DNA of 64,000 nt from Ophioderma brevispina (Eukaryota; Echinodermata; Ophiuroidea; Amphilepidida; Ophiodermatidae). Within the stretch, counting starts at the first letter, position 1. Every line of letters starts with the position of its first letter. The notes under the pieces are model-generated. The model had not been told where the DNA came from and searched no databases. It worked only from the letters and a program-made list of their open reading frames with translations. A program made the position numbers and the translations under genes. Of the stretch, positions 1 through 11,053 are shown piece by piece. Where the stretch lies: assembly GCA_023653785.1 (NCBI GenBank), contig JAMKCH010044099.1, forward strand, positions 1 to 64,000, written 5' to 3'.

Positions 1-236
1 TTCCCTCCACAAAGCGGCAGTGCGTTCATCAATATCGATGAAGATGTTATAACAATTATCAAACATAATGCATTTAATGCTTTCAAATTGTGGCCAATTT
101 AATAATTTAACATTATGTTCATATATAATCAAAACAATCAGACTATACCTCTAAACTTTTATGTTATGCTAAGCTCTTTCATGTTATGTTTTAAGCTCTA
201 TTCACCCAACATGCACTGATAAACATACCTACTTAC

Positions 237-590
237 CAGCAATACTACTTGGATGAAGTTGTTGGATCTCAAGATTGAATCCGTTTAAGTTACCAGTATT
301 GTCTGTCTGAAAGGATAAGATCATCTTGTTAGCAGACGATGCAAATGAGCGTAATTTAATGTTCCCTGTAAGGCTGCCAATACGGCCATCATCAGTACTT
401 ATCGTCAGAAAATCAAAACCCCTTTCCAAATGGAAATTGGTGACGTAGACTGCTACTACCGTATTTTCATCGCCAATGATCGTCCACATGCAATCCATGT
501 TCGGGGGATAATTAGAAGGAAAATCTGGTGACGACAGATTAAAGAGGCCACCTAAATCTCCCACGTAATAATTTCTTGGGCCACACTTTC
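237..590 (-). CDS. CUB domain exon (last complete exon in window of LDLa-CUB protein)
   Basis: The exon encodes 118 codons forming one CUB domain, an extracellular beta-sandwich used for protein or ligand binding. It runs from KCGPRNYYVGD through SSPDFPSNYPPNMDCMW and ERGFDFLTI to NGFNLEIQQL, matching the family order: first Cys, S-P-x-x-P-x-x-Y-P, C-x-W, D-x-L-x-I, and a terminal G-F-x-hydrophobic block. It is bounded by an acceptor (attcag) and a donor (gtaagt), both phase 1. Only the first CUB cysteine pair is present; the second pair is missing. The exon ends in an open phase, so the gene continues off the left edge. Family assignment is firm; the gene identity is not known. Confidence 0.85.
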
Positions 591-745
591 CTGAATAGAT
601 GTATGTGAAGAAAAATGGTTAGTTTCGTAGTGGTAATCTTTGTGCTTGATTTTTTTATACATATTTGATTAAGCTAAATTTTAGTATATAAATCGTTTTC
701 ATTTACGAAATTATTGTAAGATATAAAAAAACAAACACAACCTAC

Positions 746-865
746 CGCAATTTTCCTCATCAAGATTTTGGGGACAAAGTGGTCGTCCATCGCATTTTTG
801 ATGAGGATGAAGGCACATCAAACCGAGGCCAAAAGAACACTGGAAGTCTCCAATTTCACAGGACG
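746..865 (-). CDS. LDL-receptor class A (LDLa) exon
   Basis: A 120-bp exon, phase 1-1, encodes one LDLa module: SCEIGDFQCSFGLGLMC, then KCDGRPLC and NLDEENC. All six cysteines of the fold are present. The usual calcium cage D-C-x-D-G-S-D-E reads LCPQNLDEENC, so part of the acidic cage is substituted and calcium binding may be weak. The acceptor is ttaag and the donor is gtaggt. It sits between two CUB exons on the same strand with the same intron phase, so it can be spliced to both without a frame change. Confidence 0.82.
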
Positions 866-965
866 CTTAACGTAATGAGAACACACACTTAAACGTCGAT
901 GTTAAGGAATTATATATAGGTATTTCATAGGTTTCAAAGGTTTAATTTCTAACCATTAACATTAA

Positions 966-1513
966 AGGGATTAGCAGCGATAATGCGAGAGAATCGAAAA
1001 AAAATGTGGAAATGTATTTTTAAACTTATAAATCAGGGATAAGTGTGTACAATTCCATATAACTGCTTTGATGTAGAAACAAGCCACCAAATAGTGAAAA
1101 AAATGAAACATTTGAGGAAATTTGTCATACCGTCACTCGCAAATAGACTTACATCGACGGCGTCTCAAAATCTACAATAAACAGCTGATTGCGGTTTACA
1201 CCAGTACAGAATAAACAAAGGTCAATAATGTTTGTGTTTGAGGTCAAACTGTATTGATCATGGTGCACAATGTCACGCTGAAAATCTGTGATATTCACCG
1301 GGAAAGGCTTTCTTGATCTCAAGTCGGAATTGTGATACGCACGTATCTAAATTACAGAATCAGATAAAAAGTACTGCCTTGTCTTTAATACACGGATTTC
1401 AAGCCAACCGCTTGCAGGTTATGTTCGCATATCCATGCCAGTAAAAAAATATAAAAATATGAATTTTGATGATTTTTTCGATGTTTCGGATTAGCAAACC
1501 GCTGCTAATCCCT
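966..1513. mobile_element. TTAA-flanked TIR element (MITE) in an intron
   Basis: Terminal inverted repeats AGGGATTAGCAGCG and CGCTGCTAATCCCT are perfect mirror images about 550 bp apart and are flanked on both sides by TTAA (962-965 and 1514-1517). No transposase frame lies inside. A TTAA target duplication is characteristic of the piggyBac superfamily, so a non-autonomous piggyBac-like element is the likely origin. The insertion lies in the intron between the LDLa exon at 746-865 and the CUB exon at 1877-2289. Confidence 0.7.
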
Positions 1514-1876
1514 TTAAATGTGTACTTAATTGTTAGTTATTACGATACCAAAGTTTGTTGAGTTTTTAGCGGTAAGAAACGTTCACGATTTATCACAAAT
1601 GTAAATAACATAGGTCCTTCTGAAGAGGGTTAATTATAAATCGTTAATTCTCATCTGATGAAACGAAGCTGTTATATTTATTAAATTACATAAAAATGGT
1701 GCTGACAACACGTCCTATTTCCGTTATCGATTGATTAGTTAACGCTGAGTGCCGAAAGTTCTACCTAAAGCTTTGACGTTACGTTCAAAGATATACACAC
1801 GAGTATAAGAAAGCTTGACCCACAAAAAATGCGAAAGACAACTCTCTATAAATGACAACATTTTATTACAACATAC

Positions 1877-2289
1877 TGTTTGCAATTGTCCACGAAATTT
1901 GAATCCAAAATCCTCTTCCTCCTGCCGTCCAAATGGAAGCGTCCCAACCGAGTTTCAGTTCCCTACGTTTAAGAAGTAAAGACTTTGGATAGAGCGTCCC
2001 CGTGAACATAAGAAGCTTGAACGATTGGAGTGATTCAAGCAGTAGACGAGACTCAAGTTGGCCATCTACATCGTACAATATTGTTGCATTTTTTCTCCAA
2101 TATACAATTCATCGTGGTATTGGCCAGTATTCAGATCTCGAAAGTCAATCATGATATTACCATGTGCAGTTGAAGATACCTGCCACGAGCAGTCCAGTGT
2201 CAGTGAGAATTGTTCCGGATAAAACGGGGATGATACGTCGACTGCACTGTCACCTGGACCAACTACAACATGTTCATCACCACAAAGAT
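1877..2289 (-). CDS. CUB domain exon with a one-base frameshift in an A6 run
   Basis: From the acceptor (ttttag) the frame reads LCGDEHVVVGPGDSAVDV, then SSPFYPEQF, LDCSW and HDELYIGEK, and stops shortly after a run of six A (T at 2089-2094 on the plus strand). The frame that starts just after the run continues with ATILYDVDGQLESRLLLESL and ends GRGFWIQISW before a gtatgt donor. The exon is 413 bp; one more base in the run would give 414 bp, 138 codons and phase 1-1 like its neighbours. Either this is an assembly or sequencing homopolymer error or a recent inactivating deletion. The second CUB cysteine pair is absent here too. Confidence 0.75.
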
Positions 2290-2846
2290 CTAAAATAAGA
2301 AGACGGGTAAGTGTCGGTTTTCCAGTTAATTGGGGGTACTCCTTAAAATGTGTTATTACTGTTTGACATTCATACCCCTCTGATGTCCAATTGTTTAAAA
2401 GCCCTCTTGAAATAAATAGTCTGATAGATCTTGAATAGAAGCGTTAAAGTAAGTACTAATGCAATGTTATTGTATAGATATTGTTTATTTGTAGAAATTT
2501 AATCCCCTTGTGACCTCAGTAACTCTAATTACCCAAGGGCGCCAAAGCGGCACCCGGTGGGTTTTGAACTAGACAAACTGGTTTATTGCTATCTGCAAAG
2601 AAATGCATTAGTAGTGTGGTCTTCAATGAGATCGCCTGCCGACCAGATGTAAATCAAGCTACAAATTTGAATAGAAAAATTTAATGTTAATACCTTCAGG
2701 AATTACCTGCACGAGTGAGCCCCTGAACCTAATTGCCAGGAAAAATTTACAATTAAAAGGCAGTGAATTCTCAACCCAATAACTTACATCATCTTCTTTG
2801 CATAAAAAACAATGACAATCTCTCTTATGATTTGTCTTGTACTTAC

Positions 2847-2960
2847 TGCAGCCATTTTCATCTGAACTATCCAAACACTGCGGCAAGCTATCACACACGA
2901 ATGATTGATCTAGGCAGCCAAACCCAGAAGAACAAATAAAGTCATCTTCTTCACATGGTG
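2847..2960 (-). CDS. LDL-receptor class A exon
   Basis: A 38-codon, phase 1-1 exon: PCEEDDFICSSGFGCLD, FVCDSLPQC, LDSSDENGC. All six LDLa cysteines and a good C-x-D-x-S-D-E calcium-binding block are present. The acceptor is catacag and the donor is gtaagt. In transcript order it follows the CUB exon at 3947-4312 and precedes the CUB exon at 1877-2289, keeping the alternating LDLa-CUB order. Confidence 0.85.
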
Positions 2961-3946
2961 CTGTATGAATATTCAACGTGTATTGGCGCATTAAGCATGT
3001 AGTTAGGGATAGTGTTCTGGACAAGCACATAAACATTCAATATCAAACTGTATCAGGTTCCTAATAACCCTTGACATTTAGAGGCGACTTCACAATTCAA
3101 CCGTCAGCTGACTGGGAGGTCACGGAGGTTGAACCGTATTTTAATGTAAAGAACAGAAACCAGTTCCAACAGAAAAGGTCATAGGTCACATTAAGGCTCT
3201 AAACAGCGATGAATCGCACAGGGAAAAGACCATTGTGCGAGGCGCTATACCGACCGACTTGTTTTAAAGGTGCATTTCATGATCCTAGTACCTTCATTTT
3301 TGCTTATGATTCACTAGATGCCCTCATGAAATGGTTATTTCCATATTTCCAGGTGATTCTGGTTCGTTTTGATGTTATGCGCGAATGTTCATACCACGCT
3401 GCCTCATAGGCCACTTGTAGTAATTTCTGTCCGTTTACGGACAGAAAATACAAAATTACTTCTAGAGTAAATTTCTTCTATAGTAAATCGAACCTGCATG
3501 TAAGATTAGGCACACATACTATACTTAGACCAATGGTTCAGATGATATAAAAATCTAAAATATTTTGAGGTTAGTTGGGGGACGAGGTTGTGGATCACGA
3601 AATGCCCCTTTAATAATAATTATTTGAGTTAGATGAACACTACTCAAGAAAGAGAAATGGGCTGTAAATTCCAAACACCAGAGTGCATTCTTTTCCAAAA
3701 ACAAGAAAATCATTTCGCTTAAAATTGTAGATCTCTATGACGAATGAGCGGAAAGAAAACTAGTCTCAGGAGGAGTGCTATTCACATCGGTATGCTAGAA
3801 ATGGTTTTGGTTTCTGTAATGTTTGCTTCAAATAAAACCATATTAACAAAGAGATGTGGATGCAAATAATTTATTTAATAATTTGTAAAGTAAGTTAGCT
3901 GTTTGGTAAAAATAAATGTTTGTTGTTTTACCAAAATATCACTTAC

Positions 3947-4312
3947 TGAATTGTTCTCGCCATTGAAGTTCCATTTTAAATCCGCTGAAAGGATTGTAAT
4001 TAAAATCTTCTGTTGTAAAATGGATCCAGACCGACGAGTTATGCACAGATGCTGTACGAGGATGTCCTGTGCCCGTCAGATGAAGAACACGTGACTCCAG
4101 TGTGACTTCATTTCCGACACCAATTGTGAAGAAATCCACGAATGGAATTACACTTACTCCAAAACATGTAAAGAAAATATATCCGTTTGTCTCGCCACTT
4201 GTGATGTACCATATACAATTCAACATTTTAGGATAGTAAAGTGGAAAGTATGCTGAGCTGATATCGATTACGTCCCCTTTGGAAAGGATTTCGGTATGAT
4301 TGGTGCAGAATT
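3947..4312 (-). CDS. CUB domain exon
   Basis: A 122-codon, phase 1-1 exon. It reads FCTNHTEILSKGDVIDISS, AYFPLYYPKMLNCIWYI, PFVDFFTIGVG, SSVWIHFTTEDF and FSGFKMELQW, which are the ordered CUB blocks. The acceptor is cgcag and the donor is gtaagt. The first disulfide pair is present (FC and NC); the second canonical pair is absent. An N-glycosylation sequon (NHT) lies near its start, fitting an extracellular location. Confidence 0.85.
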
Positions 4313-5240
4313 CTGCGAAACAATTGAACAAGTTATAAAAACTGACAATGCAGTGATTTGTGCGTTCATTGACTAGGCATATTTTACTGAAAGCGGGCAA
4401 CCGTTTGACACTATTCTTTCAGCACATCCTTTACGACTTTAGGCCTAAAATGACTCCTCTCGTTTCATTTTAAAGATAAGCTCTTAACGTATCTCGCCCC
4501 CCATTTTATTTGAAAGATAACTCTCAACCAAACTCGAGATAAATTCTAAATAAATTTAATTTGTATTATAATAACGTGTCAGTGTTTGACCAATAAGAGC
4601 AAATTACATTGTCCCCAGGTAGCAATATCGAACGCATAATAAAGACCACATTCAATCTTTACACTATCCCATGGCATGGCTACCCAGTGGGTAGACTGGG
4701 ACTTGCATTGGACACCAATTACATTACAGTTTTACAGCATGGAATATTATAATAGCCACCTAGAAGGGCCCTAGTGTCAAGTTGAAGTCAGTTGATCATT
4801 TCCAGTGTTTTTCTTCTCCTTTTTTTTGTCAAAAGATCTTCGTTTTAATAATTAAATTTACATATCATTTGTAAATTGAGAACCTTTAAGCAATGATAAC
4901 ATAACTAAACAAGATCATGAATAAGTCTGAAGGCTTTTAAATGGAGGTGTACGTAATTTTGATGCGTTTTTTTTGTGTCAGTCATTGGAATACAACCACT
5001 CCGGAGTGGCTTTATTACCAAATTACTTGATTTAGACACAAAGAAATTCTAATAGGCTTATTCATTTTAGCATTAGGCGAGGGTTAATAATGCGAAAGCA
5101 ATACAAATGCACAAAAACCTCAGTTTTGACACAAATTGAGGCGCCCTGTATGCCAAATGTGCCAGTGCCCCTTTAATTACACTACCCACTGATTTACGAA
5201 GCTTTTAAAAGGAAACATGATTAAACTACTAAAAACATAC

Positions 5241-5354
5241 CACAATGGTTCTCGTCGGATGCGTCGGCACATTCCATGTACACGCTGCAAACTAGGCTGG
5301 GATCCAGGCAACCATATCCATCTTGACAAAGAAACTCTTCCGGTAAGCATTCCA
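5241..5354 (-). CDS. LDL-receptor class A exon
   Basis: A 38-codon, phase 1-1 exon: ECLPEEFLCQDGYGCLD, LVCSVYMEC, ADASDENHC. Six cysteines and the C-x-D-x-S-D-E block are present. The acceptor is caacag and the donor is gtatgt. This is the most 5' LDLa exon that is still intact in the window; the next module pair upstream is decayed. Confidence 0.85.
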
Positions 5355-6559
5355 CTGTTGACAGAATTTAGGACTTAATCAACGCTTAACGCTTATTAAC
5401 TAATTTATATTCTATTCGCAAAAAGAGTATGAAGTAATCTGATAACATTTCTAAGGCTCTTCTGCGCGTATTCTAAATATTGATTTCACACTTTGAAAAG
5501 CCTCTATGCTTTTCAATTTAGTTCAAACGTCCCAACCTTTAACATCAATTCCAGGTGTTGAACATCAGCATGAAACAGTTACAATGTTCCTAAGAATAGT
5601 CCCATGCCTTCTGAAGTGTTTTGTAAAAGAATATGTCAACAGACAGACTCAGTTGTAATATTTGTGAAAAGCTGTCATAAATATGGCTCGCTCGGTTCTT
5701 ATTTAGAAATGTTAGACAAAATCAAGGACTATTTTTATTCAAATAAGGAGAAAGCAGTTAACCCAAACAACTTCAACATTTAAGTACGCTATTTTTGAAC
5801 AGGACAATAAGCTTGCATCCATTCCTACAGAATGTTGTCGTTCAATGTCTTTGTGTCCTAAACTGAAATCCCTCTGGATGGTGATTTTGCAAAGGAGTAG
5901 TATTTGGTGCACCTATGTGTGGGCCAACCACTAGAGCTTTCCCAAAGACAATGTACAATGTTCCTCCAATATTTTTGGAGTCTCCTACCTCGCCCTATAA
6001 TAACCTGCTGGGTTGGCCGTTTCCAAACCCCCACTTCGAGGATTTTTTTCATTGATCGAAATGATCACATCGAACTTTTCTTTCTTGCCCTCTAACGTTT
6101 TTAATATTTACAGCACTATTCTTTTGAAAATTAGCCTTATATTATTTCTATCTATATCTATCTTGACGCAAAGTCTGAGATCTTTGTTATGAATCGTGAT
6201 TTAAAAGATTTATAAGTTTAAATCCTTTTGTTCTAGTAACTATCGTTTACCCACATAATCGTCTACGAACTCTAACTGAGATTGACAAGATTACTCCTTG
6301 TTAATTGTAAAAGTAGGCATCTACGTAGTGGGTTGCAGGGTTCTGGTGTGAAATATTGGCCTCTAAAAAGTCATTTTTTAATGCCTGAATGATTCTTAAA
6401 ATATCTGTGTACCAAATGGCTAAAATTAACACCTTGATTAATAAACTATCCATCTTCGATACACCCATTGTTCGCGAAAGCGCACAGAAGTAAATTTTCC
6501 CAGATCCACACCTCCCAAATAAATACTGCGTAAGCGACCTGAACCGAAGCGTACCGTTC

Positions 6560-6906
6560 GGTCTTGCTTTCTATTTCTAGTCAAAATCCACGAAAGGTAC
6601 GGCTGATTGGACAAGAATCTAACCCACATCACCATTTCGGCATTCATTTCAATAGTGTTTGGAAATACCAGAGAACAACCGGACATCTTTTGTATCACAG
6701 TGATGTTGTATCCATGGCCCCATCTTCGGTATGGTCCCAAAACTCTGTCTCAAGATCAATGATGGCCCGACAATGTGCCGAGGTATTTCATCTTGTGATA
6801 ATCGAAATTCAGGTCTCTATTGGACGGATATTTGTGGGATACTTGGTGACGTCAGATAAATAGGACCAATGCTTGTGAGTGTTAGATATCTCATCCCCAG
6901 CAAGAT
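6560..6906 (-). pseudogene. Decayed CUB exon
   Basis: After an acceptor (tattcag) the frame reads DLAGDEISN, closely matching the start of the CUB exon at 1877-2289 (DLCGDE) but with the first cysteine changed to Ala. CUB-like blocks then appear in different frames: TKYPTNI, a C-x-x-x-I-D-L-E-T-E-F segment, EMNAEMVMWVRFLSN, and RGF-stop-LEIE at the end. Several stops and frameshifts separate them. It occupies the place expected for a CUB exon between the LDLa exon at 5241-5354 and an LDLa-like remnant at 7696-7795. Reading as a dead copy is inference; the individual blocks are short. Confidence 0.5.
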
Positions 6907-7695
6907 CTGAATAAAATATCGATAAAATGCAAATTAGAACGCAAAATCATATACCAAAAAATAGACCAAATTTATTGTTGTAACATACATCTCGAGAGTA
7001 ATTTAATCCTTCTAGACTACGGACAACTTTCGAAAGAGTTAGCATTTGGGACCTTATGCTTATTATTGTCTTTTAATTGTTGTTGAATATGATGTCTCTT
7101 TTGTTTTCTCTTATCTTTCTTTAGTGCCTTTTCTATTTTTATGATCAACTTTATACCAGAAATGGTGATGGTTAAACAAACTACCGCCGGCATCATTTAT
7201 CACACAGCCATTTATGCCACATGCGTACTCGTCGTCCACCAGCGCATGTGAATAACTTTCGTTGGCAAAATCCGAATCAAGAATTTTTAATGTAAATGGT
7301 TCGCCCGCAGGCGGAGTGTCCGTCTCTCTGTCTCTGGCGTTTGGGCCAGGACTCCATCATATACATGTTGCTGTGGGGTTCGCCACCCTCCCACACAGCG
7401 AGTCTGTTATCATCCCATCATAATGCAGGTACCCTTTATACTCCTGAGTGGAGAGAAGGCATAGCGAGGGAAAGTGCCGTGCCCAAGTTGTACAACACAT
7501 TGACGACAACGGGTCTCGACCCAAAACCGTATTGCGGGGGGGGGGTATAGGCGAAACGCTGAATCCATACTGCAACCACATGTGGTAAATTAAATTCCGG
7601 TTAAATATGATACGTGGTGCATAAACTAATTTTCTAATAAAATCTGGACGCGAGTAATTGAAATATGCTCCCAACATTGTTATAATTATACTCAC

Positions 7696-7795
7696 AGCAT
7701 CCCACTCATCCGAGCCATCCAAACCATCGACTTTACCCATCGCATACCACGACTTTTTGTGTTGCTGTCGACACATCCGAGACGCAGAGTTGCAC
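7696..7795 (-). pseudogene. Decayed LDLa exon
   Basis: The frame CNSASRMCRQQHKK... GKVDGLDGSDEWDA ends directly at a gtgagt donor. D-G-L-D-G-S-D-E-W-D is a typical LDLa calcium block, but the cysteines that should precede and follow it are lost. Near the donor gatgct looks like gattgct with one base deleted, which would restore Trp-Asp-Cys and a phase 1 junction. It lies upstream of the decayed CUB exon, so it keeps the LDLa-CUB alternation. No function is expected. Confidence 0.42.
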
Positions 7796-7845
7796 GCTAT
7801 TCAATATCACTGCAAGGTCTCTGCAGGTGGCACATGCATACAATA

Positions 7846-8180
7846 AAATCATCTATACTATATATAAAATTGAATTCAAATTCATGTTAATTTATTTGAA
7901 TGTTCCTCTGCGTTAATCAATTGTAAATATTTCTGATTTACTGATCTGATCTATCTTCTGATCTACTGATCTACTCATCTGTACCTTACTCTCTAACCTT
8001 CTAGCCGATTGTTCTTGTTGAATCAGAGTTTGGAAAACATGGATTCTCAAAATCTTTACTGGAATTTATAACGTATTTCGTTTAAATAGTCTTTCTTGTT
8101 TTTCTTCTTTTAATCGTCTATGGTTTATTTTATTATTATTTTATAATTATTTGTATATAAATGTTATTGTTTAGGTACTT
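7846..8180. other. No gene seen; AT-rich with short ctgatct repeats
   Basis: Degenerate ctgatct/ctactgatct repeats occur at about 7937-7982. Nothing else was recognised. Confidence 0.5.
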
Positions 8181-8182
8181 AC

Positions 8183-8312
8183 GTACAATTCTCTGTCCTG
8201 TCAAGACCGCCCTGGATGAACTGCACATTAATATGCCTCCAATCATAGATCTCCAGTCTTACAGGACCTAGCCGCTTCTGTACAAGGGACTGTGGCAAAC
8301 CCGCATTAGTTT
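8183..8312 (-). CDS. Candidate exon of unknown family
   Basis: An uninterrupted minus-strand frame reads NAGLPQSLVQKRLGPV, RLEIYDWRHINVQF and IQGGLDRTENC, ending at a good gtaagt donor. The upstream boundary may be a tag about 130 bp away. The composition looks protein-like, but I do not recognise the family and the donor phase (2) differs from the phase 1 CUB/LDLa exons. It could be another exon of the same gene, a remnant, or chance. Confidence 0.25.
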
Positions 8313-8345
8313 GGCTACTTTAGTTTGTATGTATGTTGATCAATC

Positions 8346-8509
8346 TAGGGGAGGTTTCAAAATCAGCCGCGCTTTGAACGGTTTTTTTTCTAACCGCGTT
8401 CATTGTTAGTCTATAGGAAACCTGTTCTGAGTGGGACCGGGTGCTGTCGGGGTTCGTGATAGAACCGGCGAGCAACCGGAGGTTGATTTTGAAGCCACTC
8501 CAAGATACA
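8346..8509. repeat. Small inverted-repeat element (TTCAAAATCA arms)
   Basis: The left arm GGTTTCAAAATCAGCC and the right arm GGTTGATTTTGAAGCC are inverted copies about 160 bp apart. No coding frame lies inside. It is probably a MITE. Confidence 0.45.
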
Positions 8510-8555
8510 ATAAAATCAACTATCATATTTTATGTAGCCTGGTAGGGCCACGAAA

Positions 8556-8829
8556 AACAAACAAGTTTGTCTCATAAGATGCGCGCGCAATTAATATTTA
8601 AAAAATTGTTTTTAGACCGCATAATTTTTTTTTTTAGGGTATTACTCACTTTAATTTAAGAAAAAACTGGGCCATTTTTGCCGCGAACGGCCGACAAATT
8701 GAAAAAAGTGGGCCACAAATGCCAATTAACAAAGAAAAACGCATTTCGCTATCATTTTTCTATAAAAAAAAAAACGCGAAATTAAAAAAAAAAATTTCAC
8801 ATTTCTTCTGAGACAAACTTGTTTTTTTT
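8556..8829. mobile_element. TIR element, AGTTTGTCTCA family, short copy
   Basis: Ends AACAAGTTTGTCTCATAAGA and TTCTGAGACAAACTTGTT are inverted repeats around about 270 bp of AT-rich non-coding DNA. The same terminal motif bounds a larger element at 9671-10488. Confidence 0.6.
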
Positions 8830-9670
8830 TTGGCCTAACTTGAAGTTTCAAATTAAAGATACACTATACTTTGTAACTTTTTCAATTTCTTTCCTAATCT
8901 TTTGACAGATTCTCTACAAGTACACTTTTCAGCTCTGTACTTTTCAAGTTCACTTTAACAAGATTTAAAACAGCGATCGCCTCTTTCATATTAGGTAGGC
9001 TTAAGTATTTATGACTATTAGGCATTTAAAGTAAACGAGTAACTCTCTAGTAATTTTCTATTTTCTTACATATTCTTTGATTTCTATGACAACTACCTTT
9101 TTGAGGACTTCGTTCAATGTCCACTTGAACCCGCTGCGTGGCAAGGTACCAACGTTAGATTTGAACATTGTCCATACAACTGCTGCTTCTTTACTTAAGG
9201 TAACATAGCTTGTAGCCTACGGAGGCATCTGATAAGAACCTTCCTCCTCCCTAAGATAATGGCCCCTTTCCCTACTACGAACCTGTCGTGTTCATGTGTC
9301 AAGGTCAAAATGAGGTAATGGAGTACAAAACTTCCTTGTTTTTGCGTGCAGATTCCCCGTGCATTCTAGTTGGCGGGATAGTAGAGGGATAATTGTTGAA
9401 GTTGTTTATAGTGACTACTTTTCTCTCCAAACAACCACATCATAAATGCCTCCACATGAACTGCATGGAATGATAATCGTTCATAGAATAAACTTGACTT
9501 GAATATAGCCCACTTGAAACAATTTAATAAGTTTAGGTTTGTGATCGGAGCCATTCAAAACTATGCTCGGTCGATAACATCTCAAATGCTTCTGTAATAA
9601 TACCGTCCTTAAAACAGTAACTGATACCAGGCAAAGGGGCTGTATTGGCGTTACAGGACTTTAGGCCAAA
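8830..9670. other. No gene recognised
   Basis: AT-rich sequence. Short open frames only, with no recognisable domain. Confidence 0.5.
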
Positions 9671-10488
9671 AAAGAAAGAGTTTGTCTCAGTTTCCTTTAG
9701 TTCACAACCCTAAATCTCTATGCCAGCCGTTTCCAACCTTTTGTCTCGAGATCCCATTTCTTGTACTTAACTTGCGCGACCCCCATTACTCACAATAATA
9801 TTCTCAAAAGAAACTTAACATCCAGGCACATTGAAACTTATGTGGGAAGTACGTCAGTGGCAAGCCCATTTTTCAATTCAAGAAGCCCCCAACCAGGTCG
9901 CATTTATTCTTACTGAAACTGGCATCTCTGAAATCTACTGATGACAGGGAAGCAAGGTCAATCCTGCAAAAAAAATTCAGTTGTGGCAGTTCTCAATGGG
10001 ATGGTGCCTCTACATTCCTAAAACAAGTGTGCGCACGAAGTGCGCAAAAATACCACTATTTTCTTACAATCGCGTTCAATTTTAGTCTTGAACAGGCGCG
10101 CGGAAAGTTTACTAATCAATACAAATTCAACATATTATCACTGCAAAAGAAACTTTGGCTTTCTTGAACATAGTTACCTATTATTATTTTTCCAATTATG
10201 TTCCTGCCTTTGGACACTACTGTCCCTTTCATTTAAATTAACTTCGCGACCCTCCCTCTCAAGGTCCGCGACCCCCAAAGGTCGGGAAAACCTTTTGCGC
10301 TATGCGCTAAGCCCAAAAACCTATGCTGCTATAACCCGTTTTTTTTTATTGCATAGACGACGTGTTTTTCAAAAATATTTTTTTCTTGACGCATTTTTTA
10401 AATGAAATCTACAAATCTCTTGAACCTTTTAAATGCAGCAAGTTTTGTGTACACTATGGTAGCGGAATCTGAGACAAACCCTTTTTCT
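9671..10488. mobile_element. TIR element, AGTTTGTCTCA family, long copy
   Basis: The terminal sequence AAAGAGTTTGTCTCAG at the left is mirrored by CTGAGACAAACCCTTT at the right, with an 818-bp span. The interior includes a ctcgagatccc...cgacccccattac motif and a repeated gcgaccc phrase, but no intact transposase. Confidence 0.55.
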
Positions 10489-11053
10489 GACCGTGAGAAT
10501 TGAGAATATAGAACACAAACAAAAGAACGCCTTTGTGAACGATATAACGTATAATTACCGTAAAAGCTCTCCGGTGGTACTCTTCCTACTACTTCGATGG
10601 TTAAACATAATCTCTTTTAGCTTTTCTTAAAGAGACAGTGGCACATTTGAAACAAGAGTGCACCCTCAAGAATTTTTCAAAATTGTTGATGGTTTTGTAA
10701 AGCTTTTTGCGTATATCCCTTACGTTTTTCAACTGAAAATGACTACCACCCGAACCATTACATTCAAAAAGGAGGTAGCGTGATTGGCTTTTAGATCTAT
10801 GAGCATTTCTCACTAAACACAAGGCCCGGTGCCGCCGCGATTTTGAAAAGTGTCCAAAAATGGCTTTTACGGGATTTAATGGACCTATCTTGCCCGTACC
10901 TGAAATGCTTAAGCCCAATCAGCGGCCCGTTATCTGGTGTAAACAGAACTATTTCAATAAAACTCATAAAACAAGATATTCATGCGTAATAGACACGTTT
11001 TGCGTTGCATTAGCATTTACGCAAACTTCATCCGTTAACCTAGACTAGTAGTA
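10489..11053. repeat. Dispersed repeat fragment (gacagtggcacatttgaaa)
   Basis: The phrase AAAGAGACAGTGGCACATTT at about 10630 recurs in related form near 27270 (plus) and near 30860 (reverse), followed at 10690 and 27325 by a shared gtaaagctttttt phrase. This indicates an old dispersed element. No coding potential is evident. Confidence 0.4.

Noticed and set aside
2490..2640. Possible tRNA-like sequence on the minus strand (gttcaaaacccac)
   Set aside because: The A box is not recognisable and no tRNA fold is evident; it is probably intronic repeat.
5858..6095. Overlapping frames with a GGTLYIVFGK-like phrase on the minus strand, reminiscent of an FG-GAP repeat
   Set aside because: The phrase is broken by stops and frame changes, and no second repeat or integrin-like context was found.
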